From: Malurus cyaneus samueli
Lineage: Eukaryota > Chordata > Aves > Passeriformes > Maluridae
DNA length: 64,000 nucleotides
Reading direction: 5' to 3'
Assembly (NCBI GenBank): GCA_009741485.1
Contig: CM019214.1
Span: 50,377,284-50,441,283 of the forward strand
Shown: positions 1-13,120 of the stretch, in pieces
Position numbering within the stretch: the stretch's first letter is position 1
Layout: each line of letters begins with the position of its first letter
Position numbers and translations under genes: made by a program
The notes under the pieces: model-generated
What the model was told of the DNA's origin: nothing
What the model saw: the letters and a program-made list of their open reading frames with translations, nothing else
Database searches by the model: none

Positions 1-1168
1 TAATGAAAAATGTTATACAAATAATATGGAATAATTGCACTCATTGCCCTGACTAGAGTGGGGAAAACAACCTAACTCATGAGATTTGGGTTTTAGCCAA
101 TCTACAATCACGTCAGCAGCAGCTCGCTCAAGAAAATTCACCAGATTTCTCAGAACTAGTAACTAAATAATGACACCTTCGTGTCTCCCAACAAGGTCAA
201 ATTCTTCTGGTATCATTACATAAGGCTCTAAGCAATCACTGAATAAGATTCTCTTACATAGAGGGATTTATCAGAAGTGTTCTCAGTTATTTTTACATGT
301 GCAGTGTACATGTTTCAATTTATTACATATAACATGCTTCTCACACTTTCAAATGAAAAAAAAACAACTCTGTTGTATTCATGGTGAATTGTCATGGGAG
401 GTTTTCATAACCAAAATAAGCTTCTCTGGTTATCAGGAGTCTAAATCTGATCATTGAGAACATATCAAGGAAATTTTCAGTTTGATATCAATGTCATAAA
501 GTGTGTCTGTGCAAAATTTAGGACACGCCTCTTTCTGCTCCCCCCACCCTTATAACAATCATATACACTGTTCAGTGGTTTTACTCCATTTTTGTAATAC
601 AGTATTTATTTTACCTTTCATTTACTCCTATGCAGTATTTTTTGTCTTTTCCCTTGTGGTTTATGAAAAAAAAAGTATTGCCTCTTGCTAAAGACCTCTT
701 TTCCAATCGTTTTTGACATTATTGGAGGTGGCATTTCTTACATTACTGGAAAAAGGTATATGTACTTTTGCACCAATATTTTCTAAACTTTCATTTCTGT
801 TTCCTGGCTCGTTTTATTTAACCACTAAATCTGCCGTTAACTTGAGTGCACATCCTCCAATTTTTTTGTAGATTAATGTATGTGTTGGGGAAAACCAGGA
901 CAGCACATTGAAAAGAGTAACTGTCTTAGTTTTACTAAGTAAAACTTTTGTTCTTCACAGGGTACTAAAAACTTAGTATACAGTTTGGTTTAATTAAAAA
1001 AAAAAAAAAAAATCAGTAGGATTGTGTGGAGTTTAACAGCAAGACTCTGGAAGATAAAAAGGGATAATTCTTCTACCTTAAACATGTAACAGCCAGTTCA
1101 CTGAGTGACTGCCTTTCCCCACAAGAAATGGAAAAACTTACTTTACAAGAAAGTAACTGAAATCCCTC

Positions 1169-1210
1169 AAGAAGCAGGTTTTTGAAGAAGCAGGTTTTTC
1201 AAGAAGCAGG
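1169..1210. repeat. 16-bp tandem repeat, about 2.6 copies
   Basis: The unit AAGAAGCAGGTTTTTG is repeated at 1169-1184 and 1185-1200 (last base C in the second copy), followed by a partial third copy at 1201-1210. Near-identity between copies points to a recent local duplication. No function is implied. Confidence 0.9.
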
Positions 1211-2578
1211 AGCTCTCAGACTGAAGTATTGTAAAGGATTTAGAGCTGAATATTTTGTTCCTTCTCCTTAAGCTCCTGACAAAATAATTTTGAGAGGTTG
1301 AAAAATTTAGTTTAACACAGTGTTCTAAAATGAGGTAATAATTGTCACTACACAATCAAATTATAATGGCTTTTATAATGCAGGATTTTTTCTTTCTCTG
1401 AACAATATTAAAAGTAACTGAAGCAAGAACATAACATCTACCCCAAAGTATTAAATGTTCCCAGAACAAAAGACAAAAAGTTTTCCAATACACATTATAT
1501 TAACAAATTAAAAGTAATATTTTATATCTTTGAATATCTACAATAACCAGGAACACCACAGTGACTTTAGTTTCATTCAGAAAAATGCCAAAATGCACAC
1601 TGCATATGTGTATGTCATCATACACCTATTTAAATAATAATATTTTGCAGTTTTATTCCTTAGAACTTCGAATCCTTTGGACATTTTCAACTTAAGAAAA
1701 ATTAATTCTATTCATATATTTCAGAACTGTTTCTCTTTATAGGTTTCTTATGCTCATGACATTACTTCACTGTACTATCCTGAAAATAAACAATATTGTT
1801 TGTAAAAACTTTTATAGTTGCTATCCTATTATTTTTTTAATTTCAGTACAGAATATAAGTTTGAGTTTTTTTTTTCTTTTAAACCGTATAACTGTACAAG
1901 GACAATTGTAAAAAGCCATCTCAAGTGCAATTTTGATATTCAGTGTAATTTGAATCTATTTATTTAAAACAAAATTCAAATAAAAGCCATAAATTTCTGG
2001 AGTACATCAGTGTTATTCTCTTTTTATCTGTCACATCTGGAACTTTATTAAGCCAAAGGTGTTACCACAGGACTATGGTAATGTAGCTGTAATAATACGT
2101 GTTGTAATCACATTATTTTTCAATATAATTTTACTTTCATAATTACCTATACCAGTGAAGTTGATAGATGATTGGATTATATGATCTTGTTAAAAGAATC
2201 ATTGAATTTCTTATGACCAAGGTGGTACCATTTTGTACTTCAAACAAATTTGAGATAAATATGAGAGTAGATCTCCATGTGCAGTAGTGGCTGTTAATCT
2301 CCCAATTCTGAATTCCTCTTCCTGGGAATCCAATTTACCTGTGATCAGTCAATTTTGCAAATTTATTTTCAACAAAGTGAAATGTAGCAAGTGTTTAACT
2401 GTGCTGTAGAAACTGCAGACAGATACTGCAATTTAGAATTGTTGGGGTTAGGAGCAGACTTTTCTCTCCTCGCATACACTTAAGATTCATCTCTCTTTTC
2501 CATGCAGGATCTGAATATGCCTTATTCCCTTTTAATCAATATATTCTTCTTTAGACTGTGTATTTTCATATGATGACA

Positions 2579-2640
2579 GAAAAAAAAAAAAACCCTCACA
2601 AAAAAAAAAAAAAACCCAAACCCACAAAAACCCAAACAAC
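2579..2640. repeat. A/C-only low-complexity tract
   Basis: About 60 bases consist of poly(A) runs broken almost only by C, with a single T. It is one of several similar tracts in the window. It could be a mutated poly(A) tail, but no retroelement body is recognisable beside it. Confidence 0.85.
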
Positions 2641-3040
2641 CTGAAGAGCCACAACAAATGCTAAGATTTTGCCACAATAATTTGTCTTCATGCTCTTAGG
2701 TTTACTTATTACAATTTGAAAGCCTGTGACTGTGAACCTACTGATGAGCAAAAATTACATATTTAGGGAGTGAGGACACAAGGTCAAGACAGTAGAGAAT
2801 TTTCATAGTTTGCATCTGCAAGTAAGTATGTTAATATGAAAAGTTTTTTTTGTTTTCCTACTAGAAGGAAAGAGGAAAGCCATTAACATATTGAGATGAT
2901 TTATTAGAACTGCTAAGATTAGTTGCTCATTTTTCATTGAATGCAACTAACAATGAAGTATTGCAATGTTTCCATTGTATGTGGGTTCTTTCATATTTTC
3001 TTGTTTTATCACTCAATTTAATTTGAAGAAAAAGCTTTCT

Positions 3041-3101
3041 CCTTTTTCTTGGTTTCTTAGTAAGACTTAATTTCCTTGGTTTCTTAGTAAGACTTTCTTC
3101 A
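3041..3101. repeat. 27-bp tandem duplication
   Basis: The word CTTGGTTTCTTAGTAAGACTT starts at 3048 and again at 3075, giving a 27-bp period with two copies. The duplication creates a repeated lysine-rich peptide in a minus-strand reading frame, which is a by-product and not evidence of a gene. Confidence 0.85.
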
Positions 3102-5325
3102 TAGCTGCTCAAAAGTCAGATATTTTCTAGATGTCCCTTTTTAAAAGAAAATTGCATTCTGAAAATAGATAAACATTAATATAATTTGTTTCTCTTGTGT
3201 TGTTTAAAGAAAATTAAAAACTTGCCAGGCAACGGCAGCCTAATCATATATAAAAAGCCTGTTCAATAATAGACTAAATCATGCAGTACATCAGAAACTG
3301 AATTAAGAAATGTTGTGACAAAGTTTCATCATAAAACATAGAACAAGAAAGGGGTTATTTAAAATATATGGCTGTTTATTTAACCAAATTCTGAAAAAAA
3401 CCTCATAGCAAAGTCACTAAATATTTAACATAAAAAGTTATGCTGTTATGAAAAATAATAATACAACGAATATGTTGAAAATTAATGGCAAATTCTTCAG
3501 ATTGTTTGTAGATACACAAATAAAATAAACAAACAAAAACACTGAGTCATGTAGTCTCCTGTCTTTTCCTTGATTGTTTTTTCTCTCCCTAGTTATAGTA
3601 TAGAAATAAAAACATTGTCATTATTTCGTTGTAAATTTTGGTCTGTTGTAGGAGTGGGAAACAAGGAGCTTGTGATCAGGCTTCCAGAATTGTTCCTTCA
3701 CTCAAAATGCAACAATGTAATTGAGATTTTTAAGTTATTCGATGTAGAACAAGAAATAGAGGTAATATCTTCTAAGAGAAAAAGGATGGCAAGTTCTACC
3801 AGGCTAAACAGAACTCAGAGGGCAATGCAAAATTAAACATGAGGAGAAGGGGGCAAAGAACAAGTGCTACATGATATTTCTATGGAAAATAAACCAGGAA
3901 AGCACTCCTAAATAGATGTGTCACTAATGAAAAGATTTAATACCGATGTACAAATGCAGGCAACAAGAAGGTCCTCAGGGAGTGGTTCTGATATGGATAA
4001 CAAGATAATTTGCTATCTTATTAAATAGAAAGACAGGTGATACAGACTTGGTGGTAACAAAAAAAGTATAGGTTTTTGTTTGTTTGTTTTTTTTTTTAAT
4101 CTGAGAACTTGATATGCATATTTTCACACAAATTTATTTTAAATCAATTAAAAAAAAAATTCTAGTGATGTAGCAATGTTTAAAGAAATAAAAGCTTTTC
4201 CAAATAAACCATAGTACATTTGAAAATATTATACCCTCCTCAGTTTTGGCACTTATCTTACAAAATTCAAAAGAGGTATGCAATCTCAGATTTTCAGACT
4301 GCACTTGAAAATAAAATTATTAAGGCTGAAAAGATGAGGTCTCAAGACTGTTATATTTATACTGATTTATAAGTTGCAGTCATTTGTCAGCCAGGGACTG
4401 CTGTTCATGGATTTTACACTAGAGAGCTGTTAGATACAGAACAGAACTAATATATAAGCAGGGTGTTTAAACTTCAGTACTCCCGCTCCCTTCTGACTTT
4501 CGGAAGCACAGCCTAGAGGACTATCAGTTTTTTCCTGCTCTTTTCAGCATCAGAGCTCATGTGTTATGGCCTGGCTTCAGGAGAAATAAGTGTTCTTCTA
4601 TAGCATGACCTACAGTGGCGTGTAGGTTACCTCTCTTGGCATGGGAGAAATACAAATTTAAAGGACTGGAGAAGGCCTGGAATGCAGATATCTGTCTTCT
4701 TAGACATGCTCTGACAGTCACCACCCACCCCACCCTACTGGACACAGAAATATTGCTCTGTGTTTTGGGGGGAACACGCAAAGTTCTTATTCCCAAGTTT
4801 GTTTGTTTTTTTTATGTTCTTATTGTCTTAGACAAACTGAAGTTGTCTTGAAGACCACTTGGTTCAAGTGCTGGTTTGAATGTATCGGGTGGGTAGGTAC
4901 TCATTTGCCAATGTCAAGAAATTTTCCCAGAATCTATGGCTTTTATTAATTACTTCACTACCAGGTTAGACTCTAGATTTTATTTATTATTTATTATTCT
5001 TCATCTTTCAATGGATCTTAACTTCTTAAATTCCCTCCAATCTTTGTGTTTATGAGTTCAGTACTATCTGGTACCTTTATTTTATCCGTAGGAAAATCTG
5101 CAGAGTTATGAAATCCCATCACCTAGTATCAGGTCGATTGTACTTCCATCTTCAAGAATATTATTTTCTGAATTTATTCAGGAAGAGTTTCCATCTGTTC
5201 TTTATCATGCCAACATTTTCTTTATATTATATGTGTCTTTATCTTTTCTGATATTTCTGTCCCTGAGATATGTATAGAAAACTGTCATATACCATTCATA
5301 TTTTGGTTTCCATTCAGAATTTCTT

Positions 5326-5500
5326 TTGCTAGACTAAACAAGAAGAAGCTCCTTTAGTCTTGTGTTGTATAAATGGACTCTCCATTCTTCTCATAACTCT
5401 ATTCATTTTCTGTATTTGTTTCATTCTGAAATTAAGTTAATGTAGTTCAATACAAGTTAATACATCCACATGTGAGGACACAGGCCCTATTGACTTTAGG
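5326..5500 (-). mobile_element. Old CR1 LINE fragment
   Basis: Read on the minus strand this resembles an internal part of the CR1 3' half. The plus strand shows CR1 antisense landmarks in the right order: an AGAAGCTCCTTTAGTCTTGTG-like segment, a CTCTCCATTC block, then a diverged TTTCATTCTGAA segment and a GTGAGG word. Divergence is high, so this is an old insertion and its borders are approximate. A different ancient CR1/L3-type family is possible. Confidence 0.55.
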
Positions 5501-8485
5501 GGAGATTTCTAAGGAGCACAGTGAAGCCGTGTTGCCAGTAAATGCTGTAGCTGGAAAAGCCACGGCAATCCCAGCACTTAGGGACAGAGTGACACGGAAA
5601 GGAATGTCACTGCTGTGTACAGCATCAACAAAAGAACAGTTGGACTTGTGATATCAACTCTTAAAATTAAAGCCAAACAACTAAACTGGAAGAGGTAAAA
5701 GGATAAAGTATTAATGCAGGTGGACAAAATGACTTACACTTAAAAACTTAATGCTTGCCACACCATTGACAGTTTGTCAGCCTACTTTACTCTATATATT
5801 GTTGTATCAATTATCTTGTCATGTGGGAAGGCTGAAGCAGAAACACAACATACCCTGAGTTTCAGAATACTAATTTACTTAACCTAATTATGTTGTCATT
5901 CATAATGTTTTATATATGACTGCCGTTTCTTCAGCAGAGAAACGTGGTGAGGAGTGAATAAAAAGTAGGTTTTCTCCTTCACTAGAGGGGAGGAGTACAT
6001 GGTGGCATTTAAGTAATAGCATCAATCACCGGAGGTCTTCTGACAGTGTAGACTGAAGTAGATCACTGTCTGCTCTTTTGTTTCCATTTCCTTCCAGACT
6101 TCTTGTAACTGTTATATCTTCTTGCCACTTAATTTATTTTCAGCACATAAGATGTACCAATCAGAAACAGAATACATCAGTTCAAGCTTTTGACAGGCCT
6201 AGGAAGGTGTGTTATGTAGGTGCTGTTGATTTTATTATTAATATTACTATCATGCAGTATGATATGAATGTGAGACATATCTCCTTCATATCTTTAGAGA
6301 AATAATAAGCAGGTTGCACTGACACATTCTTATTTCCTTACAGTGAAACAAAAGCAAATTACGTTGTGAAAAGATTTGTTCAATGATATTATAACATTTC
6401 TTGCCTCAAAAAATATTTTTATTGAATATCACAGTTTTTTTGGTAAGTTAGCAATCAGAAATCATACTGAAGCAGGACTGGTTTACTAGTAGCTTGTGGT
6501 AACTAAATAATTTTGTACGTTTGAACACATAACATCGTCATCTGTACATATTAATCATCAATATGTCAAGAATGGCAACTGTGTGGCAGCCTGTGATGTG
6601 TTGGCCTAGCAAAGATTCGGTGCTGTGAGGTAAATTATACATTAACTTTGCACAGTGCTGTATGTTATACAGAGATAATCAGGCTGAGGTAAAGCTGAAT
6701 ATCTGGTTTTGCTGCTATGGCTTTGTAACTTGATCAAACTCACAGCCAAATACATGTACATGACCCCTCTCTCTCTACCTCTACATTACTCTACATGGTA
6801 ACATCCATGTGGAAATAGAGTAATGTATGGAAAAGTCTAGAATTAGCACAGCTCTGAACCATCATTAGACTGAAGATACCAGGAAAGATGTCAAGAAAAT
6901 TCACACTGCCTTGAAGAAGTACCTTTTTTTTTTTTTTTTTTCTTTTTGTTTGTGGCATGTAGAAAGGGATGAGAAAAGGGAACATAAAGAAATGCTACTA
7001 TCTATGATGAGAGCAAAGATGTCTGGAGAGAAAAACAGACAGTTGGAGAAAGCTCTCTCTGATTTTGTCTGTTAAGCTGCCGTGGATCTTCCATAAAAAA
7101 ATATTTTTTCAGGTATGACTGATAATCATGGTGTGATATTTCTTTCTGTTCTGCCTTAATCTTCATATATAGCCTACCCAAATCACTTAAGCTAGTGATT
7201 AAATCCCCATTTAAATTCTAGTAAATCATGGTCAAGTAGAGTCACTAGCTAAGAATGCATGAAACATTAAATAAAAATGTTTCAGCTGGAAGTAAACAAC
7301 CTGACTTCAAGTTTAAGGAATGGTAGTTATTATACAGCAGAAAGCCAACCAGGTTCTTTGTCAAGTTGTCATGTTATGACAAAGAATTTGAAATGTATGT
7401 TTGTTCCATGTTTTTCAGCAAATTTAACTTGGTACACTTTTTAGTTTCAGTTATAATGTTAAAAAAAAATAATTAGTACAAAACACTATAAAAAGTACAA
7501 GTTTGTGCACAGAACAAATGGAAATGAAAAACTCTACTCAGTAGCTGAGTATGGGAATATAGAAGCAGAGGACTCCTTTCCACCCTGAAACTGATGATGA
7601 TAACCCACTTTGGATATGTAGTTTAGTAGCAAATAACTAATATGCATCTGAAAAATTACTATAATTTCTGCAGAGAGAAGCATGACCATATTATCAGGTA
7701 AATTATGTTCACTTAAGATACTGAAGAATATCAAAATGTGAACAATAATTGTTCTGAAAAGAAAATATTTAATTTCCTGGTAATGGGAACTGAAAATGGT
7801 TTTAAAAAGGGAAAAGAAAATTAGCAGATTGTAAGCAATGGAAAGTTGTCTCTCCAACTGTTCCAGGATCTCAGTGGAATAATTGCTCAGCTTGCTACTT
7901 AATGTCTGCTTCCCATGAACTGTCTTGCCTAGAGGAAGTTATTGATGCTACATGAATATTTAAGAAGGGAAGTCATCGCCCCTGGGTAATGCAGAATTTT
8001 TTATGAGACCTCCATTGACTGTAATAGGAGATGAAATGGCTACTTACCAAGTAGGTACATCTATTTAGATATCTAAATGTATTCGCAGTTTGTAAGTGAA
8101 GCACATCAGTCCAGGGGTTCATATCAACTGTGTAACCATCACTCCTGTGCTAGTTGAGGATTCTAGAGGAATGTTATCTGAGGTTCAGCTGCTGAATCTA
8201 ATGGGAGCTGATCCTCTGCTGTTATGGGTCCTGTGGCATATCTCCGAGACACAGCCTCACATAGAGGTCTCAAACATTCTCTGCATCTTAAGTTAAACTA
8301 AACACCTATTGCTAAGCAACCAAGCTGAATCCTTTTTTTTTTTTTTTTAACACTGAAAGTTATGTAGAGTGTGGATCAATATTTTGGCATGAATACTGAG
8401 GAAGAAAAGGAAAATGAGGAAACAGGAAAAAGACTGCAAACATTTAAAAATACATACTTTTATTATGCCTGGTAAGGATATAATT
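5501..8485. other. Gene-free AT-rich DNA
   Basis: No gene or confident transposon is seen. A small hairpin at 6782-6827 is listed separately, and a 17-nt poly(T) lies near 6925. At 8010-8300 the plus strand reads like an ancient, heavily mutated amniote repeat (a CTCCATTGAC word, then AGGTACATCTATTTAGATATCTAAATG), but I cannot name the family. The reading frame of about 107 codons at 7534-7857 (minus strand) has no motif and looks like chance. Confidence 0.5.
6782..6827. repeat. Imperfect inverted repeat / hairpin
   Basis: The outer arms are TACATTACTCT at 6782-6792 and AGAGTAATGTA at 6817-6827, perfectly complementary over 11 bp. The inner arms are ACATGG at 6793-6798 and CCATGT at 6805-6810, with a 6-nt loop between them and a 6-nt bulge on the 3' arm. 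The stem totals 17 bp. This is shorter than a typical miRNA precursor, so a miRNA call is not justified. Confidence 0.8.
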
Positions 8486-8630
8486 GAGACCCTGGTTTCA
8501 GCTTGGTTGGTCAGAGCATTGTGCTGATAATGCCAAGGTCATAAGGCTTGATCATAAGGCACATAAAGGTTATTCACTTAGAATTGGACTTCATGAACCT
8601 TGTGGGTCCCTTACAGAATATTCTGTGACA
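8486..8630 (+). mobile_element. TguSINE1-like SINE (tRNA head, CR1-like tail)
   Basis: The 5' part (about 8491-8545) resembles a decayed tRNA: GGTTTCAGCTTGGTTGGTCA corresponds to the D-arm/A-box region, and TGCTGATAATGCCAAGGTC to the anticodon region of a tRNA-Ile, followed by a damaged B-box (GGCTTGATC). The tail at about 8570-8630 carries ATTGGACTTCATGAACCTTG, then a TGGGTCCCTT and ATTCTGTGA end, the CR1-derived 3' end used for mobilisation by CR1 reverse transcriptase. This tRNA-Ile plus CR1-tail layout is known from the songbird element TguSINE1. The copy is diverged and not functional. It is the best single clue that the genome is a passerine. Confidence 0.85.
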
Positions 8631-9228
8631 AATTTTCTGTTGTCAGATTTTCTACATTGTTTTCTGGGGGAAGGGGGGGGGAGCCTGGAGAACCAAAGAA
8701 ATGAAGAAAGAGTGCATTAGATTAATTCTTACTAATCAACTATTGAATTGGAACAAAAGGGTGAAAAACTTATAACTCCAATAAGCACAAAAGAAAATAT
8801 TTTATTGGTCTTAATGATTTTCAGCTTCAGTGGAGAGCATATTTCATTGTCAAACCTATGTAACATTTTCATCCATCTGCCTGTCTGAAGTACTGCAAGG
8901 TAGCAGTTGTTCCATGAACTTACTGGTGATTTAATGCTCAATGTTTTTGTTCCCATTCCCTGAATTTTACAAATATAGGGGGAAAGCACTGAGGAGAACT
9001 TCAAACATTTTTCTACCATACATGGTCAAAAGAATAAATTAATGTTTATATTGGTTAAAAGTTGCTCAGCAAATGAAACACATATTTAAACCAATACCAT
9101 ATTCCCTCAAACGTATTTTTTTCAACAAAACTTTTCTTTGGTATGTATGATGTGAAAATTTGCCACTGAATTGTATGTTCATTTATTGGTTGTAAGATGT
9201 AGAACACTAAGAATATAGGAGAGAACAG
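8631..9228. other. Gene-free interval between SINE and LTR fragment
   Basis: I see no gene or named repeat. A short G-run (about 8 nt) lies near 8674. A minus-strand frame of 95 codons at 8732-9019 has no recognisable motif and I treat it as chance. Confidence 0.5.
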
Positions 9229-9350
9229 TGTGCTGGGATAGAGTTAATGCTTTTCATAGTAGCTTAAAGGAGGCACAGTTTCGTACACTTGCAAGGAGTA
9301 CAGTTGATGTCATGTTTTGACACTCATTGGTTAAAGCAATTTAGGGCAAA
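9229..9350 (+). mobile_element. Fragment of an avian ERVL-type LTR
   Basis: The segment opens with TGTGCTGGGATAGAGTTAAT followed by TTTTCATAGTAGCT, which matches the start of a common bird ERVL-type LTR. After about 20 unmatched bases, a CAGTTGATGTCATG-like stretch is consistent with the next LTR block. Only the 5' part is recognisable; the 3' half is missing or too diverged. Confidence is good for the first 50 bases and low after that. Confidence 0.55.
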
Positions 9351-9750
9351 ACTGAAACAAAGAGAAAGCGTCAGAGACAGGGACAGGGAAAGGGAAAAGG
9401 AAAAGGAAGGGGAAAGAGAAAGGTCTCCCCAGCAGACACCAAGGAATAGGAATGGCAGAGGTCTCCCATACGAGTGTAGTGCTCTAGAGGTCCTCTCTCA
9501 TGGAGCAGGTGACTTTTCTGATAGTATTTGTGTAGCTTCTTTAGGAACCTGGTCAAAGTCACTGTGGGCTTTTCTTCATTATGATGCTATAATGCTGGCT
9601 GTAGATCAGATGCAGAAATTGCACTCTGATTTGATGCTATGTTCTCTGACTATATTTTACTAGTATGCTTAGCTCATATTTAACTAGCAATTACTTACTT
9701 TGTCATCCATCAAGACCTGATTTTGCTCTTGGACAAGCTAAAAACTACAG

Positions 9751-9834
9751 AAAAAAACAAAAACAAAAACAAAAAACAAACAAAAACAACAAAAAAGACC
9801 ACCCCCCCCCAAAAAAAAAAAAAAAAAAAAAAAA
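9751..9834. repeat. A/C-rich low-complexity tract
   Basis: CAAAAA-type repeats run into a C9 run and a 24-nt poly(A). Nearly every non-A base on the plus strand is C. Similar tracts recur through the window. Confidence 0.85.
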
Positions 9835-10268
9835 GGGGAATAGAAAAGTGAAGGTCTATGATAAAAACCATCATTCCAGTAACAATCACTTTCCAGAAGA
9901 AGAAGAATACTGTCTTTTGGAAGCGTAATACAGAAAAATAATAGAAAAATACTTGTATAGCAATAATACCAAAGGAAAAAAAAATACTAGTAAAACAACT
10001 TAGTTGAAAATTTATTCAGTTGTATACAAAAGGGAGATTGTGAGGGTGAAAGAGAAGGCCTCCAAGTAACCAAGTGGAGAACCCTTAGTATTGCAAAGCT
10101 TAAAGTGTTTGAGGCACAGTGTAACAAAGGAAAAGTAAAGGAGAATATTCTAATTAAAACATTTAATCTGTTCTTGCAATCATAAGAATAAATCAGTGTA
10201 AATACAGGACATTCTGGACAAATTTTGGAATCACTGCAGAATTCACAGTCATATCCAATTTTCTAAAT

Positions 10269-10311
10269 GGAGAATAGGTGGAAAAGGAGAATAGTGGAAA
10301 AGGAGAATAGG
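10269..10311. repeat. 16-17-bp tandem repeat
   Basis: The unit GGAGAATAG(G)TGGAAAA occurs about 2.6 times, with one base of length variation between copies. It looks like a recent local slippage or duplication event. Confidence 0.85.
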
Positions 10312-13094
10312 TTGTTGTATTTTTTGGTGGTGATTGAGAAAACTCAGGATGCAAAGAAGAAAATCTAGTTCTGTCTACAATGACACCTTCTGTCACCTTC
10401 ACAGAACATAATTTCTAATCATGAACTCAAAGCACAGTTAGCATTGACGCCATTGTTGCTCCCAGGTCTTTCTTTAGCCTTGTTTCCATCTTTGCTTAAA
10501 CAAAATATCCTTTGGATGAAGATTTTTTTATCATGACTCATATACTTTTTATTTAAATTATAATTCTACAAGCTCTAAAATTTCACGGCAATTCAGCACT
10601 CAAACAGAGTTCATCAATACAGGACAGAACAGGAATTAAGGTAAGCAGCTGAAGGGCACAAGATGCTGATAAACTTGCTACTGTGTTTAAGAATTTGTGA
10701 GAATAAAACCTTGTTAGAAATTAGGTGGCTAGGAATGTAATACTAGAAGACTGTGTAAATCAGAAATTGAAAAAAAAAAAAAAAAAAAAGATAAAAAAGA
10801 TAAATGAAGAGTAGTCTACTTAATTTTGGATTATTCAGCAGAGGATGTTAATTCAATGTAGCTTTGGATGAAAAAAATGGGAATTTTTTTGTTTGTTTGC
10901 TCAGTTGTTTAATTTGTTTTGGAGGTTGGGGCTTGTCTTGGAGGAGGCAGCACTTAGATGCTGAATTTGTCACTTGATTCATTGTTGTCTAACTCATGGT
11001 GCAAAAATCCCATATGCAAATCGATGCCACTTTCTGTGCATAAGAAATTTAAATGAATTAAATATTCCTTCTTATTAGAAGCTTCTCTTGGCTTGTTGCA
11101 ACAGGCTCTAGTTGCAGAACTGCAGTCTAACTGTAGTAAGAGACCCTGTGTTAGAAAGAATTTTTGACATATGCTTCAGATCTATTGTAAAACAGCTGCT
11201 TTTAAGTAAAAAATAAAGATAAAACATGATAAAAAATGACAGCCAAACCACAAAAATATTAACTGTCTTGCTTTTGTTAAAGAAACTTTAAATTTAATCC
11301 ACATTCAGTTACTGAGCCAAATCATCATGTTTTAAAAATACATTATGATGCAGTAGGTGGAAAACATTTCATATCAAAAGCTTAATACATCAAGCTGCAA
11401 GGCTGGTTTCAGATGAATTACATCTGAAATATTTTAGTCAGCTGCTAGGATTTAAAAACAGCATTTTAATAAAGTGATGTATGACCCACTCTATCCACTG
11501 CCTTCCACAGTACATTAAAAAGCTGAATAAAAGCATTAAATAGCTTTTTTATTTTATTTTATTTTTCCACTTTTTTTTTAAATAAAAAAAGGATGCTACC
11601 TAGTGCTTTTACTATTTTGTCTTTAAATTCATCAACAAAGTTATAAAGCACACTAAGTCTGTCATTACCATAAAAGCTATGTTGTTACCATAAAAGCTTG
11701 GCTATTTTAGACAAAGGTATAAATTCTTCTCTCTGCATCAATGAAATAAATACCCTCCTTTGCCACTGACTGTGAGAGACTGTGTGTCAAAAACAGCAAG
11801 CAATAAAATCCCTTACAGTTAGATGATGTCAAGCAGTGGATGAAATGAAATAATGCTCTGTGCTGCCTGTACCTTACAGTTTTCCAGAGATGTTTGAAGG
11901 AAGCTCTCAAGGGCTGCCTTGGAGACACTGAGATAGGAACAGAAGGCAAGTGGACAGAGGCAGAGACAGCAGAGGCATTTTCACTCAGCACAACAATGTA
12001 AGCATTCCTGAGAATGGGGAAGCACTGAGAGGACTGGAGGAACAGTGACTAGGATTGCGTAGATGAGGAGAACCCACTATTTACATTTGAAGATTAGAAA
12101 GGCATGGAAAACTTTAGGAGGACTGATATGAAGAAAATGATAAATGGTTGAAAGGGGTCCCTGTAACAGGACTTTGTAGTGAGCAGGAGCAATGGCTTAC
12201 CCTTGCCCCAAGCAGTGAAAAGGTAACTGTTGAACTCAGCACTGAGATTAATGAAGTGGAAGCAGTGATCAGTTGTGAGTATGGAAGGGTTTCAAGAGCA
12301 GAAAGTTTTCATGAGATGAGGAAGAGATAAGGTACGGGTTAGTAGAAGACCAGGAAGATATAGCAAGTCAGAGTACCTGGAAAGTTAAATGGACAAGTAA
12401 CTGGTGAAGATTGGTTCTCTAATCAATGTTAGTGATTCTAAGTACACTTTTTTGGCATAGGAAAGAAAATAAATGTAAACTATAATTTATCTCATGCTGA
12501 TGTTGATTTAGTTGCCTGTAAATACCACAAAGATATCTGTTGCTACTTGAGACATGCTGGATGATCTGAGATATCCTTTTCCAACCAGCAGCAGCAGGAC
12601 AAAAGAACAGGAGCACACAAGCTTTTAAAAATGTCAGCTACAGGCCATATGGAATGCTACTGGATACCTGAAGAGGTAAAGCCGGAGATGGATTTGCAGG
12701 GTGCTTAAACTAGGTTTAGGACATGCTTGCTTTTGAAAAACATGACCACATGACACCAGAAGATGCCCACACGTTGTTAGATGCTTAGAAACTTCAATTA
12801 CACTCCAGCAACCTGTTTTGTCCATGGTTAGTAAAGTGGTTTTAAGATACAGCTCAGATCTTACATATCAGTTATCTAAAACCAGGTAACATAAAACTGA
12901 CTTCTGTATCACGCTTCAAGGAGACACCTTGCACTGTCATTACTGTCTAGAGACATGGAAGGCATTAAATTAATATATTGCTTTTGGTCGTTGGTTGCAG
13001 GGATAGCTATACACAACCAGGGAAAATCTAGCTTATTAGAAAAGTTAGCACTGTGCTTTATCATTTGTGCTCTTTTTCTCTTATTTTTTGTTGG

Positions 13095-13120
13095 TTTTTT
13101 TTTTTTTTTTTTTTTTTTTT
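13095..13120. repeat. Poly(T) run, 26 nt
   Basis: An uninterrupted T run, preceded by T/G-only sequence. It yields an artificial phenylalanine-rich peptide in one frame. Confidence 0.9.

Larger units (their letters stand above)
1..5325. other. Gene-free AT-rich DNA, no assigned element
   Basis: I see no exon, RNA gene or recognisable transposon here. The reading frames present are under 90 codons, lack family motifs and overlap on both strands, as chance predicts in AT-rich DNA. Small-scale structure is limited to two short tandem repeats (listed separately), an A/C tract at 2579-2640, a T-rich AT repeat near 4979-5000 and scattered poly(A)/poly(T) runs. Ancient unrecognisable repeats are likely but cannot be named by eye. 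Confidence 0.6.

Noticed and set aside
8486..8560. Possible tRNA-Ile gene
   Set aside because: The cloverleaf is incomplete, the B-box is damaged and a CR1-like tail follows, so it is the head of a SINE and not a tRNA gene.
9376..9424. Purine tract as a retroviral polypurine tract
   Set aside because: It is a long GGGAAA-type simple repeat and is not placed directly before an LTR start.
9289..9663. 124-codon plus-strand frame with an Arg/Glu/Lys repeat
   Set aside because: The repeat is translated from a purine-only GGGAAA-type simple sequence, and the frame overlaps a likely LTR fragment.
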